64,000 nt of DNA from Mesorhizobium sp. M2A.F.Ca.ET.046.03.2.1 (GTDB taxonomy: Bacteria > Pseudomonadota > Alphaproteobacteria > Rhizobiales > Rhizobiaceae): assembly GCF_003952425.1 (NCBI RefSeq), contig NZ_CP034449.1, forward strand, positions 4,278,001 to 4,342,000, given 5' to 3'. Below the pieces are notes generated by a model. It made no database searches and was not told the origin of the DNA. It was given only the letters and a program-made list of their open reading frames with translations. How positions within the stretch are numbered: position 1 is the first letter of the stretch; each line of letters starts with the position of its first letter. Shown piece after piece: positions 54,670 to 62,101 of this stretch. The position numbers and the translations under genes are program-made.

Positions 54670-54821
54670 CTACCTTCATGCAGGTGTTGACGTATTTTAC
54701 CGTCGGGTCGACCGGCGCAGGGCGCTTAACAAAAGCAAGACCGTCACCCACGGGCGCCAATAGTTTACCAACCATCGGCTTGCGCTTGCGGAGCACCGGT
54801 TCCGGCAACAGGCCGGCAAGA

Positions 54822-55847
54822 TCATCGATCTATTCTGTGCGCGGAATGTCCGGTTTGCGCGGGATGATCGCCGTCAACCCACTGGACGATCATCCGGAAT
54901 TGCACTTTCGCTTGCGAATAGGAGCGATAGAAGTCGAGAAGTTCCCCTGTGGGTTCCGACAAGCGTTGGAAGCCCGAAATAAAGGCGACGACCGTGCCGA
55001 TCGTCGTCTGCCCGCGGATCACAAGATAGCCGCCAACGATCAGGACCATCAGGGACCCCGCCGCGTTGGCTATATTCAGCAACGTCTTCAGCCCGAATTT
55101 CAACAAATAGAATTCGATGCGGGTGCTGAAGATCGTGCGTATGGTGCGAAAGGCGGCTCGGCGCTTCGTCGAGTGGCTGGCGAAGGAATTGACTGCTTGG
55201 TTGCCAAGCTTTCGGACCAGCGCGACCTGCCGCTCCACGAGTGTGTTCAGGTCCTTCTGCATATAAAGCGCAAGCAGGATTTGCGGCAGGAGTGACAGGC
55301 CGCTGACCAGAGCGATCACCGGCTGCATGTAGGTCATGTAAAATGCGACGGAGACCATCAGCGTGACGTTGACCACGCAATCAGAGATGCTGGTGCCGAC
55401 AAATCCGCCAACATAGTCGATCTCGTTGCCGATGATGCCGGCGGTCTGACCACTCCTTGCGTGCTCGCGCGCGGACCTTTGCGTGGCGACGAGAGCGAGT
55501 TGGTCGCGGGCCGTCTTCACCACGCTCTCTCCGACCCAGCCTTGATAGACGATCAGTGCGTATTTCAGGCCCGCATGCAGGAGTATAGCCCCAAGATAAA
55601 GGCCGCCGAGCATCAGCAGCCCCCGTACGTCCTTGTCGGCAATTGCCACATCGACGACCCGTCTCTGCAGGTCGATGGGTAGAAAGTTGGCCAAGGCAAC
55701 CGAAATTGCGATCACGCTGACATAGACCTGTTGCATGCCGCTGGCGCGCCGGACAAAACTGGGAAACTTCTCGCCAGGGCGCATCGCGTCGGCCATCGGC
55801 TCAAACGGGGCGAAGCGCCGCGCAATTGTCGCGAAAATTCCGCTCAC
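54822..55847 (-). CDS. orphan ABC transporter transmembrane-domain protein
   Basis: A 341-residue protein with the type-1 exporter membrane domain only. Six helices are spread over about residues 40-310 (VYVSVIAISVALANFLPIDL, LLMLGGLYLGAILLHAGLKY, and others), and there is no Walker A, signature, or Walker B. The end (QFRMIVQWVDGDHPAQTGHS) is where an ATPase domain would begin. It may work with an ATPase encoded elsewhere, or belong to the stand-alone family ABC_membrane_3. It starts with GTG 55847 (GGAGG ten bases up). It is convergent with tRNA-Leu. Codon use is a little less GC-rich than around. Confidence 0.75.
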   Translation of the reverse strand: MSGIFATIARRFAPFEPMADAMRPGEKFPSFVRRASGMQQVYVSVIAISVALANFLPIDLQRRVVDVAIADKDVRGLLMLGGLYLGAILLHAGLKYALIVYQGWVGESVVKTARDQLALVATQRSAREHARSGQTAGIIGNEIDYVGGFVGTSISDCVVNVTLMVSVAFYMTYMQPVIALVSGLSLLPQILLALYMQKDLNTLVERQVALVRKLGNQAVNSFASHSTKRRAAFRTIRTIFSTRIEFYLLKFGLKTLLNIANAAGSLMVLIVGGYLVIRGQTTIGTVVAFISGFQRLSEPTGELLDFYRSYSQAKVQFRMIVQWVDGDHPAQTGHSAHRIDR

Positions 55848-56336
55848 CTTTGGTGCGCCTCCGTCGTATCCATTTCCGATCCAACCGATCAGAGCAACGC
55901 ACCCTGTCGGTGACCTGCTGAACAGGCAGCCTCTGTCAGGCCCGGGACTGCCGCCCGGTCATGCTTTTTGCCAGCCCACGCCACATGAGGAGGCTGAGTT
56001 CTCTATCTTCACGGATTGATAGCGAAGAAGGCCGCGAGCCCCTTTGATCGGCATCAAGGCCAGGGGAATTTACGATCCGAGCTGAACCAGGCAGGCTGCG
56101 CGATAGATACGCTGGAGAGGTCAGAGCCGTCCGTGTCGATATTTTGAAGTATGCGTTTCAGGCTTGGAACGATCGGCGCGAGCGTGGCAGGCATTTGGCG
56201 CGCACATCATAAGCTGCAATTCCCGCTTCCCGACATTCAGACGCTCTGCAAAATGGCAGGCGTGACGTTCAAAGGATCGTGCAGGTCGACTACACAATGC
56301 CGGCTGCGTTGAGTCTATTGGCGGCGTCCAGCCTCC
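55848..56336. other. gene-poor gap with FixK/FNR box
   Basis: This 489-bp stretch has no convincing frame on either strand. It holds one perfect anaerobox palindrome (56044-56057). It separates the orphan ABC gene from the beta-propeller gene, both on the minus strand. I see no transposase remnants. Confidence 0.6.
56044..56057 (-). promoter_or_regulatory. FixK/FNR-type anaerobox
   Basis: TTGAT-CGGC-ATCAA is a perfect match to the FixK/FnrN consensus TTGAT-N4-ATCAA. It lies about 200 bp upstream of the orphan ABC gene start, the only gene it could drive (minus strand); the next plus-strand gene is far away. Confidence 0.55.
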
Positions 56337-57497
56337 CTACCGCATATTGCCCGTATGCCCTTGCGAGTAGCGCCCCGGCTGCGGCCATACGGTGAGCCCA
56401 TGCGGCTCTAGGCCGACGCGGATTTTCGTCACGGCGCCGCTCGTCGTGTCGATCATATACACGTCGCTGTCGAAGCGGCCGGAGAGCCATAGCTGCTTGC
56501 CGTCGGCGCTGACATTGCCCATGTCGGGGCTGCCGCCGCCGGGGATCGGCCATTGCGCGACCACGGCGCGGGTGGCGAAGTCGATCACCGTCACGCTGCC
56601 CGGACCCTTGGCCTTGCCCTGCTCCATTTTGTGCGAGCCGCGGTTCGAGACATAGAGCCGCTTGCCGTCGCGGCTGACGACGAAGCCGTGCGTGCCGATG
56701 CCGGTGGGGATGAAGCCGATTTCCTTGAAACTGTCGCCGTCGATCAGGAATACGCCGTCATTCATCATGTCGGCGACGTAAAAGACCTTGCCGTCGGGCG
56801 ACAGGCGGATGTCCTGCGGCATGCCCATCCTGGACAGGTCGAGATGGCCGAGCACCTTCTGGTTCTTCAGGTCGATCTTGGCCAGGCCGCCATCGCCATA
56901 TTCGCAGGTGAAGATCGCATAGGAGCCGTCGACCGAGAAATCGGCATGGTTGATGCCAAGGCAGGTCGGCGTCGGCAGGCTCGATTTCAGCGCCATGGTG
57001 TGCGGGTCGCGGAAATCGAGCTGCTGCAATGCCTCGTCGACGACGATGGCCGCGCTGCCGTCCGGCATGAAATAGAGGTTGTAGGGATCGTCGACCGGGA
57101 CCTGCTGGCCGGGCTTGGCGGTCATCGGGTCGATCGGCGTCAGGCTGCCGTTTTTGCCGGTGCCGTTGTTGGCAACCCACAGCGTCTTCAAATCCCAGGA
57201 CGGCACGACGTGCTGCGGCTTGCTGCCGACTTTGAAGCGGTCGACTTCCTTGAGCGTTACGCTGTCGATCACCGAGACGCTGTTGGAAGAGCGGTTGGGC
57301 ACATAAACGCGCGGCAGGGCGCCTGCCGTGGCGGGGCTCAGATGGCCGAGCGTGGTCTGGCTGTAGATGTTGATCGGGGGAGGCGGCGCATCGGAGCAAT
57401 CCTCCGGGCAGGTGTCGGCCGAGGCTCGATCCGGAAACATGGCGAGCGGGACAAGCGGCGCACAAAGGCGAGCGAAGCGCAGGACAGTATCGATCAT
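56337..57497 (-). CDS. secreted YVTN-type beta-propeller protein
   Basis: A 386-residue protein. A Sec signal (MIDTVLRFARLCAPLVPLAM, cleaved after ASA) leads to a mature start DTCPEDC and then seven-bladed propeller repeats: RVYVPNRSSNSVSVIDSVTL, TLWVANNGTGK, VFYVADMMNDGVFLID, RLYVSNRGSHK, and QLWLSGRFDSDVYMID. It belongs with YncE-like surface or periplasmic propellers. Function unknown. An ATG at 57569, directly after the GNAT stop, could be the start and would add 24 residues; 57497 gives the cleaner signal. It is the last gene of an operon with a flippase and a GNAT. Confidence 0.82.
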   Translation of the reverse strand: MIDTVLRFARLCAPLVPLAMFPDRASADTCPEDCSDAPPPPINIYSQTTLGHLSPATAGALPRVYVPNRSSNSVSVIDSVTLKEVDRFKVGSKPQHVVPSWDLKTLWVANNGTGKNGSLTPIDPMTAKPGQQVPVDDPYNLYFMPDGSAAIVVDEALQQLDFRDPHTMALKSSLPTPTCLGINHADFSVDGSYAIFTCEYGDGGLAKIDLKNQKVLGHLDLSRMGMPQDIRLSPDGKVFYVADMMNDGVFLIDGDSFKEIGFIPTGIGTHGFVVSRDGKRLYVSNRGSHKMEQGKAKGPGSVTVIDFATRAVVAQWPIPGGGSPDMGNVSADGKQLWLSGRFDSDVYMIDTTSGAVTKIRVGLEPHGLTVWPQPGRYSQGHTGNMR

Positions 57498-57569
57498 TTG
57501 GAAGTGCTTTGTAGTGAAGGCCGGCCGGGCTCGGCCGCCGCAAGCCATAGCCGGTGTTTCGCCACCCAT

Positions 57570-58850
57570 CTAGCGCCTTTTCAACAGGCTCCGCATGCGG
57601 TTGCGCAGCAGGCGCGCCATGTTGCGGGTCTCGCGATAGAGGTGCAGTTGCGAGGCCGCCTGGCGGGCCAGCCGGTCGGCGTCCGGCGTCAGCCCGACCA
57701 CCAGCGTGCCCATCGGCTTGCGCTCGCTCCACAGGCGGCTCATCACCGGATGGTCCGGAACCGCGCAGGAATCGGTCATGACGATGTTGGGATCGTCGAG
57801 ATGCTGCTTGGTCACCTCGATCATCAGCAGCGTGCCCGGCGAATAGTCGGAGAGCGTCTCGTCATAGGCCGTCTTCCAGGTGTAGGCGACGCCGGCCTCG
57901 ACGAAGACAACCAGGCAGCCGATGGCGCGGCCATCGAGCGTCAAGAGATGGATGCGGCACATGTCCTGCTCGGCCAGCCGGTGCACGGCCTCGCGGGCGA
58001 AGGCGGCGCGGTAGCGGTCGATCGCCATGGCGGTGCGCTCGCGGCCCTTCCAGCCGGCGGCCTCCAGCGTCAGGAAGCTTTCGATGGCATGGCGGATCTC
58101 GTCCGGCCCGCGCGCCACGATGTGCTCGAGCTTGCCGAGGTCGGCAAGGCGCCGCTTCAGCCGGCGAAATTCGCGATAGTGATGCGAACGCAGCGACGCC
58201 TTGAGGTAGTCCTCGCCGTCGGCGTCGCTTTCAAGCACCGGGCGCTCGACCCTGCCGGTGGTCACCAGGGTCAGGCCGCGGCTGTCGGCGAAGGAGGTCA
58301 GCAGGCTCGCCACCGGGCCGTCAAGGCGCATGTCGGGCAGCACGAAGACTTTTGGCAGCTTGAGATGCGGCCGCGACAGCATCGAGAAGAAATCCTCGAT
58401 GACGCCGATCGGATCGTCGCGGTCGACCAGCGGCGTGCCGAGCGGGCCGAACGGGCTTGACCACGTGCGCATCACCGGGACGCCGAGCGGCATCGCCGGC
58501 CGCTCGACCGAGAAGGGCACCAGAAGGCGCAACCGGTCGCGGTATTCGTCGCCGTCGCGGATGACGGCCAGCCGCACCTCGCGGTCCTCCAGCCGGGGCA
58601 TCGCCGGGGCCAGGAAGCGCGGGTTGAAGAAGACATTAGGCTCGACCGTGCGGGCGCTGAGATAGTCGAGTTCCTCGACAAGGTCGAAGCCGGCCGAGGC
58701 CGGGTAGATGGCGAGCTTGCGTTCCGGCCTGTTGCTGGCGAAGAGCTCGATATGGGCAGGGTCGACCTCGCGCGCCAGGCCGGCAAGGTTGGAGACCATG
58801 GCGCCGGCGGGGCCGCCGCTGGTCTCTTCGAGCAACGGGACGGCGGCCAT
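57570..58850 (-). CDS. GNAT acyltransferase, CelD/BcsL type
   Basis: A 426-residue protein with a duplicated GNAT fold. RSHHYREFRRLKRRLADLG and FLTLEAAGWKGR, then IHLLTLDGRAIGCLVVFVEA, are the marks of the acetyltransferase_6 (CelD/BcsL) group tied to cellulose and exopolysaccharide synthesis. It probably acylates a sugar or lipid-linked unit. ATG 58850 shares its A with the stop of the flippase gene (TGATG). A far longer open frame upstream is noise over the flippase. Confidence 0.85.
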   Translation of the reverse strand: MAAVPLLEETSGGPAGAMVSNLAGLAREVDPAHIELFASNRPERKLAIYPASAGFDLVEELDYLSARTVEPNVFFNPRFLAPAMPRLEDREVRLAVIRDGDEYRDRLRLLVPFSVERPAMPLGVPVMRTWSSPFGPLGTPLVDRDDPIGVIEDFFSMLSRPHLKLPKVFVLPDMRLDGPVASLLTSFADSRGLTLVTTGRVERPVLESDADGEDYLKASLRSHHYREFRRLKRRLADLGKLEHIVARGPDEIRHAIESFLTLEAAGWKGRERTAMAIDRYRAAFAREAVHRLAEQDMCRIHLLTLDGRAIGCLVVFVEAGVAYTWKTAYDETLSDYSPGTLLMIEVTKQHLDDPNIVMTDSCAVPDHPVMSRLWSERKPMGTLVVGLTPDADRLARQAASQLHLYRETRNMARLLRNRMRSLLKRR

Positions 58851-60253
58851 CAGGCAATTTCCTTCTTTGCAGGCACGAAGATCGCCATCACGATGCCGAG
58901 CTTGCGCCAGACGGTGAAGGAGAGCGCGCCGGCCTCGAACACCATGGCGAGGCTTGTGGCCATCGCCGCGCCCCAGAGGCCGAATAGCGGGATCAGCAGC
59001 ACGTTGAGGCCGATGTTGAGGGCGAGCGTCATGGCATAGACGGCGGCGCAGATGTTCTGGTTGCCGCTCATGGTGAGCAGGCTTTCGCAGGGGCCGACGG
59101 CGGCGCGCGCCACGACGCCCAGCACAAGCAGGAAGAGCAGCGGATAGCCGGCGGTGAATTCGGGACCGAACAGCACCAGCATCGGCTCGCCCAGCGCCAG
59201 CACCAGCAGCGCCATCAAAAGCGAGGGCCAGAAAGTCCAGGACACGGTCTCGCGGGCGAAGGCGGCAAGCCTGTCCGGCTCGCCATGGGTGAATTGCGCA
59301 TAGCGCTGGGCAACACCGGCCTTGACCGCGAAATAGACGAAATGCACCAGCGCCAGCGTCTTCACGGTCGCGAAATAGACGGCGACATCGTTGGGCGGGA
59401 GGTAGGCGCCCACCATCAGCACGTCGGCATTGGTGAGCAGGAAGAAGAAGCCCTCGACCAGGAAGATCGGCAGCGAGACAAGGATCCATTGCCCGAAATG
59501 CACCGTCATCGGCCCGGGCGGGACTTTCTTGTCCATGCGAGAGGTGACGGCCATCAGCTGGCCGAGCGTCGTGACATAAGTGGCGGCGATCGAGGCGAAG
59601 ATCGCGGTCTTGGCGTCCGGCACATAATGCAGGCCAAGCATCAGCGCCATGAAAGCCAGGATCAGCACCGGCCGCACCAGATAGGTGGGCGAGAGCGCCA
59701 GCAGCGCCCAGGAATTGGCGCGCGCCAGCCCTTGCAGGAGGTCGCCGAGCGCGATCATCGGCAGGCAGATGACGCCGAGGATGAATGGGATGACGTAGTA
59801 GTTCTCGATCCAGTCCGAGGCGAGCCACACGCCAAGCGCGCCGAGACCGGCGATCAGCGTCGAGGCGACGAGCACGAACAGGCGGCTGGCAAGCACGATG
59901 CCGCGCAGCTCGGCCAGCATGCCGCGCTCGCGATACTCCGGAATGAAACGGATGACGGAGGTGTGGAAGCCAAGGCAGGCGAGATTGCCGACGATGACCA
60001 TCGTCACCCAGACCAGCACCGAGATGCCGTATTCGAATGACCCCATCCAGCGCGCCATCAGCACCTGGCTGACAAAGGCGATCGAGGCGCTGATGATGCG
60101 GATGGAAAAGGCGATCAGCGACATGCGCCCGGCTTCGCCGCGCGCATCGGCGGTGAAGAGGATGGCATCGATGCGGCCAAGCAGCGGCCGCATGCGCAGC
60201 GCCCAGCGCTGCGGCAAGAACCGCCCGGCAGTCGTTGCCGCGGAAAAGCGCAC
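58850..60253 (-). CDS. polysaccharide flippase (Wzx/MATE-like)
   Basis: A 467-residue protein with about 12-14 helices, of the polysaccharide biosynthesis/oligosaccharide flippase clan (MSLIAFSIRIISASIAFVSQ; GVWLASDWIENYYVIPFIL; FGLWGAAMATSLAMVFEAGA). Wzx-type proteins flip lipid-linked repeats for polysaccharide assembly. It is the first gene of the flippase-GNAT-propeller operon. No glycosyltransferase is in the window. Confidence 0.85.
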   Translation of the reverse strand: MRFSAATTAGRFLPQRWALRMRPLLGRIDAILFTADARGEAGRMSLIAFSIRIISASIAFVSQVLMARWMGSFEYGISVLVWVTMVIVGNLACLGFHTSVIRFIPEYRERGMLAELRGIVLASRLFVLVASTLIAGLGALGVWLASDWIENYYVIPFILGVICLPMIALGDLLQGLARANSWALLALSPTYLVRPVLILAFMALMLGLHYVPDAKTAIFASIAATYVTTLGQLMAVTSRMDKKVPPGPMTVHFGQWILVSLPIFLVEGFFFLLTNADVLMVGAYLPPNDVAVYFATVKTLALVHFVYFAVKAGVAQRYAQFTHGEPDRLAAFARETVSWTFWPSLLMALLVLALGEPMLVLFGPEFTAGYPLLFLLVLGVVARAAVGPCESLLTMSGNQNICAAVYAMTLALNIGLNVLLIPLFGLWGAAMATSLAMVFEAGALSFTVWRKLGIVMAIFVPAKKEIA

Positions 60254-60326
60254 CCAAAACTCTCCGTTTTCCGCCTTTTTCCAGCGTTCGGGTCTATCCG
60301 AAACACCTTAAGAAAGGGTGGGTGGA

Positions 60327-60385
60327 GAGCTTCCTTCTCCCCGTCACTATAGGGGGAGGTGAGGAGTGGTCCGCGCAGCGGACGA
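60327..60385. repeat. dispersed repeat with short hairpin (family F, partial)
   Basis: GAGCTTCCTTCTCCCCGTCA and then AGGGGGAGGTGAGGAGTGGT, GCGCAGCGGAC. It resembles the common rhizobial CTTCTCCCC/GGGGAGAAG element but is incomplete. It lies upstream of the flippase, so it may hold its promoter region. Confidence 0.5.
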
Positions 60386-60558
60386 AAAGCCAATTGCTTG
60401 GCTTTTCGAATGACGAACGCCTGCAGGCGGATAAGGGGCAGCGCCGGCCACGGAAATTGGGATGAATGACGTGTCGAAGAGGTTCTTTGCGGAAGAGTTC
60501 CGAAACATAGTGATCATCTCCTGTCAGATAAGAGGGACGGCCAATCGCAATCGTTGGC

Positions 60559-60613
60559 GCCGCCCCTCATCCGGCCCTTCGGGCCACCTTCTCCCCGTGA
60601 AACGGGGAGAAGG
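60559..60613. repeat. dispersed hairpin repeat (family F)
   Basis: CTCATCCGGCCCTTCGGGCC is followed by CCTTCTCCCC-GTGAAAC-GGGGAGAAGG, a 10-bp stem. This is the form of a common rhizobial intergenic repeat. It starts 12 bp after the stop of the next gene on the minus strand and can act as its terminator. Confidence 0.75.
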
Positions 60614-60624
60614 AAGAGGCGCTC

Positions 60625-61131
60625 TTACATCCCCTTCATCGCATCGCACGAGACGCTCGGGTTCATGTCGGCGAAGGCGCCGGTCGGGTTCTGCTTCCAG
60701 GCCCAGACATGCAGCTCGTAGAACGGGCCGAGGCCGTAGCGGTTGGGCGCGGTGTTGAAGTTGAACAGATGGCCTTCGAGCGATGCCGGGCCTTTCGACG
60801 TGATGTATTCGACGGCGATCAGCCTCAGCGTGCCGTCGGCCATCGGCTCGTACATGACGGCTTCCGGCTTGGCGACGTCGACGGCATCGTCCTTCAGATA
60901 GGCGGCGTTGACGTAGTGGATGCCCATGGCGCCGCCGGTGAGGCCGCTGGCGCAGGGGATCGGCGCATAGCCTTCGGCCTTCGCCACCGCGACGTCCTCG
61001 AAGCGGCTGTCGAGCGCCCGCACCTTGTCGGCCAGCGGGTTGACGGTTTCGGCCATGGCGGCGCCCGCCATCAGCAGGGTGATCGCGGCAGAGGCGCCGA
61101 CAAGGCACCTGGTCCAATTGCGAATGGTCAT
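60625..61131 (-). CDS. secreted protein of unknown function
   Basis: A 168-residue protein. A Sec signal (MTIRNWTRCLVGASAAITLL, cleaved near AMA-ET) leads to a mature form with two Cys (IPCASGL and VSCDAMKGM). GGAMGIHYVNAAYLKDD, VMYEPMADGTLRLIAVEYIT and FYELHVWAWKQNPTGAFADM are the marks of a rhizobial secreted family I cannot name. The two Cys may form a disulfide. ATG 61131 was chosen over 61161. Confidence 0.78.
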   Translation of the reverse strand: MTIRNWTRCLVGASAAITLLMAGAAMAETVNPLADKVRALDSRFEDVAVAKAEGYAPIPCASGLTGGAMGIHYVNAAYLKDDAVDVAKPEAVMYEPMADGTLRLIAVEYITSKGPASLEGHLFNFNTAPNRYGLGPFYELHVWAWKQNPTGAFADMNPSVSCDAMKGM

Positions 61132-61246
61132 TTCATGTCTCCATGCGGTTGAGGCGCGCAACGGTGGGCCGGCCCGCCAAGGCCAACTCCGGGCGCCGGC
61201 GAAGCTTGTCGTTAAAAGGATGGATACTGATCCCTACGAGGCGGGA

Positions 61247-61396
61247 TCAGCGGTGATGCCACCAATATTCCCAGTATTCGCGCGGCATCTCCCGCTCATC
61301 GAGGCCGATGTCGCGTCTCAGGTAATCGTCCTGAGGCGGCAGAAGGCGGCGCCGGTTTCGCAACGGCGAAAGCAGCGCCGACAAGGCCCGTCGCAT
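61247..61396 (-). CDS. DUF1127-like small basic protein
   Basis: A 49-residue protein (MRRALSALLSPLRNRRRLLP, then YLRRDIGLDE). The basic start and Y-L-R-R-D-I-G-L motif are those of DUF1127 proteins, which in rhizobia influence phosphate and carbon metabolism through RNA turnover. It ends EYWEYWWHHR, an unusual aromatic tail. ATG 61396 is the only sensible start; the open frame reaches further up without family residues. It is downstream of the DUF4242 gene. Confidence 0.65.
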   Translation of the reverse strand: MRRALSALLSPLRNRRRLLPPQDDYLRRDIGLDEREMPREYWEYWWHHR

Positions 61397-61508
61397 GAAG
61401 CCGCGCCGTGGCGGGAGGTAATCCGCCGCGGCGGGTACACTCTCGCTGTCCGGCACGGCGTCAGGTCCGCCGGCGACGGGTATGGTCTGCCCGACACGGT
61501 CTTCCCCG

Positions 61509-61781
61509 TCAGCGATAAAAGTAGGGGTCGAGGACCCGCACCTCCGTGATCTTATCGACAGGAAGCGCATTCTTTTGCGCGGTGCTGCGGATCGCCTCCG
61601 GCGAGGGCGCGTCGTAGATGCAGAAGCTCTTGCCCTTGTCGGGCGAGACGAAGGATTGCACCCAGGTGACGCCTTTCTCGGCGTTGCGGGCGATGACGCC
61701 GCCCATCGCGGTGGCGCCGGCATCGTTCATCGGCACATGCAGGCCCTCCGGGAAGGTGCGTTCAACGAGATAACGTGGCAC
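61509..61781 (-). CDS. DUF4242 (nickel-binding-like) protein
   Basis: A 90-residue protein starting at GTG 61781 (MPRYLVERTFPEGLHVPMND) after AAAGGAAAG. The body VTWVQSFVSPDKGKSFCIYD and ITEVRVLDPYFYR match DUF4242, a ferredoxin-like fold whose members are annotated as nickel-binding. The role is unknown. A longer frame to 61937 runs into the family A repeat and is rejected. Confidence 0.8.
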   Translation of the reverse strand: MPRYLVERTFPEGLHVPMNDAGATAMGGVIARNAEKGVTWVQSFVSPDKGKSFCIYDAPSPEAIRSTAQKNALPVDKITEVRVLDPYFYR

Positions 61782-61820
61782 GATCGTCTTTCCTTTCGTG
61801 ATTGGATTGCAAGTTTCCAC

Positions 61821-61887
61821 GCAATTCCGGACGGAAGGCCACGGCGAAGTCGCCGAGCCAACCGCTACGCAGTTTTCCCGGAATTGC
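61821..61887. repeat. dispersed palindrome family A, expanded copy
   Basis: GCAATTCCGGACGGAAGGCC on the left and GTTTTCCCGGAATTGC on the right are the usual arms, but about 24 extra bases with their own small palindrome (GGCGAAGTCGCC) sit in the middle. Confidence 0.75.
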
Positions 61888-62014
61888 TCCGTGCTCGTTT
61901 CGAGCAAGGCGGATACCACCATTTCGGGAAAGGCCATGCATCGGAGCCATTCCCCATATTGCCCGGGACGATTCCCTATCTTTGGGACGTTTTATGTGGA
62001 AGATGGCACTTGAA

Positions 62015-62030
62015 TGTGTGGAAAGTCACA
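62015..62030 (+). promoter_or_regulatory. CRP-like palindrome
   Basis: TGTGT-GGAAAG-TCACA differs in one base from the CRP consensus TGTGA-N6-TCACA and lies 72 bp before the ATPase gene at 62102. Binding by an alphaproteobacterial CRP-family protein is only a guess. Confidence 0.4.
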
Positions 62031-62101
62031 TTTTAGGACTGTCTCCCACGCTATCGCGGCGGCGATCCGCCACGATGGAATTTCAATTTCGCGAGAGAGC
62101 G

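Noticed and set aside
54585-56336. Integration of an island at tRNA-Leu
   Set aside because: No second copy of the tRNA 3' end and no integrase gene was seen in the window.
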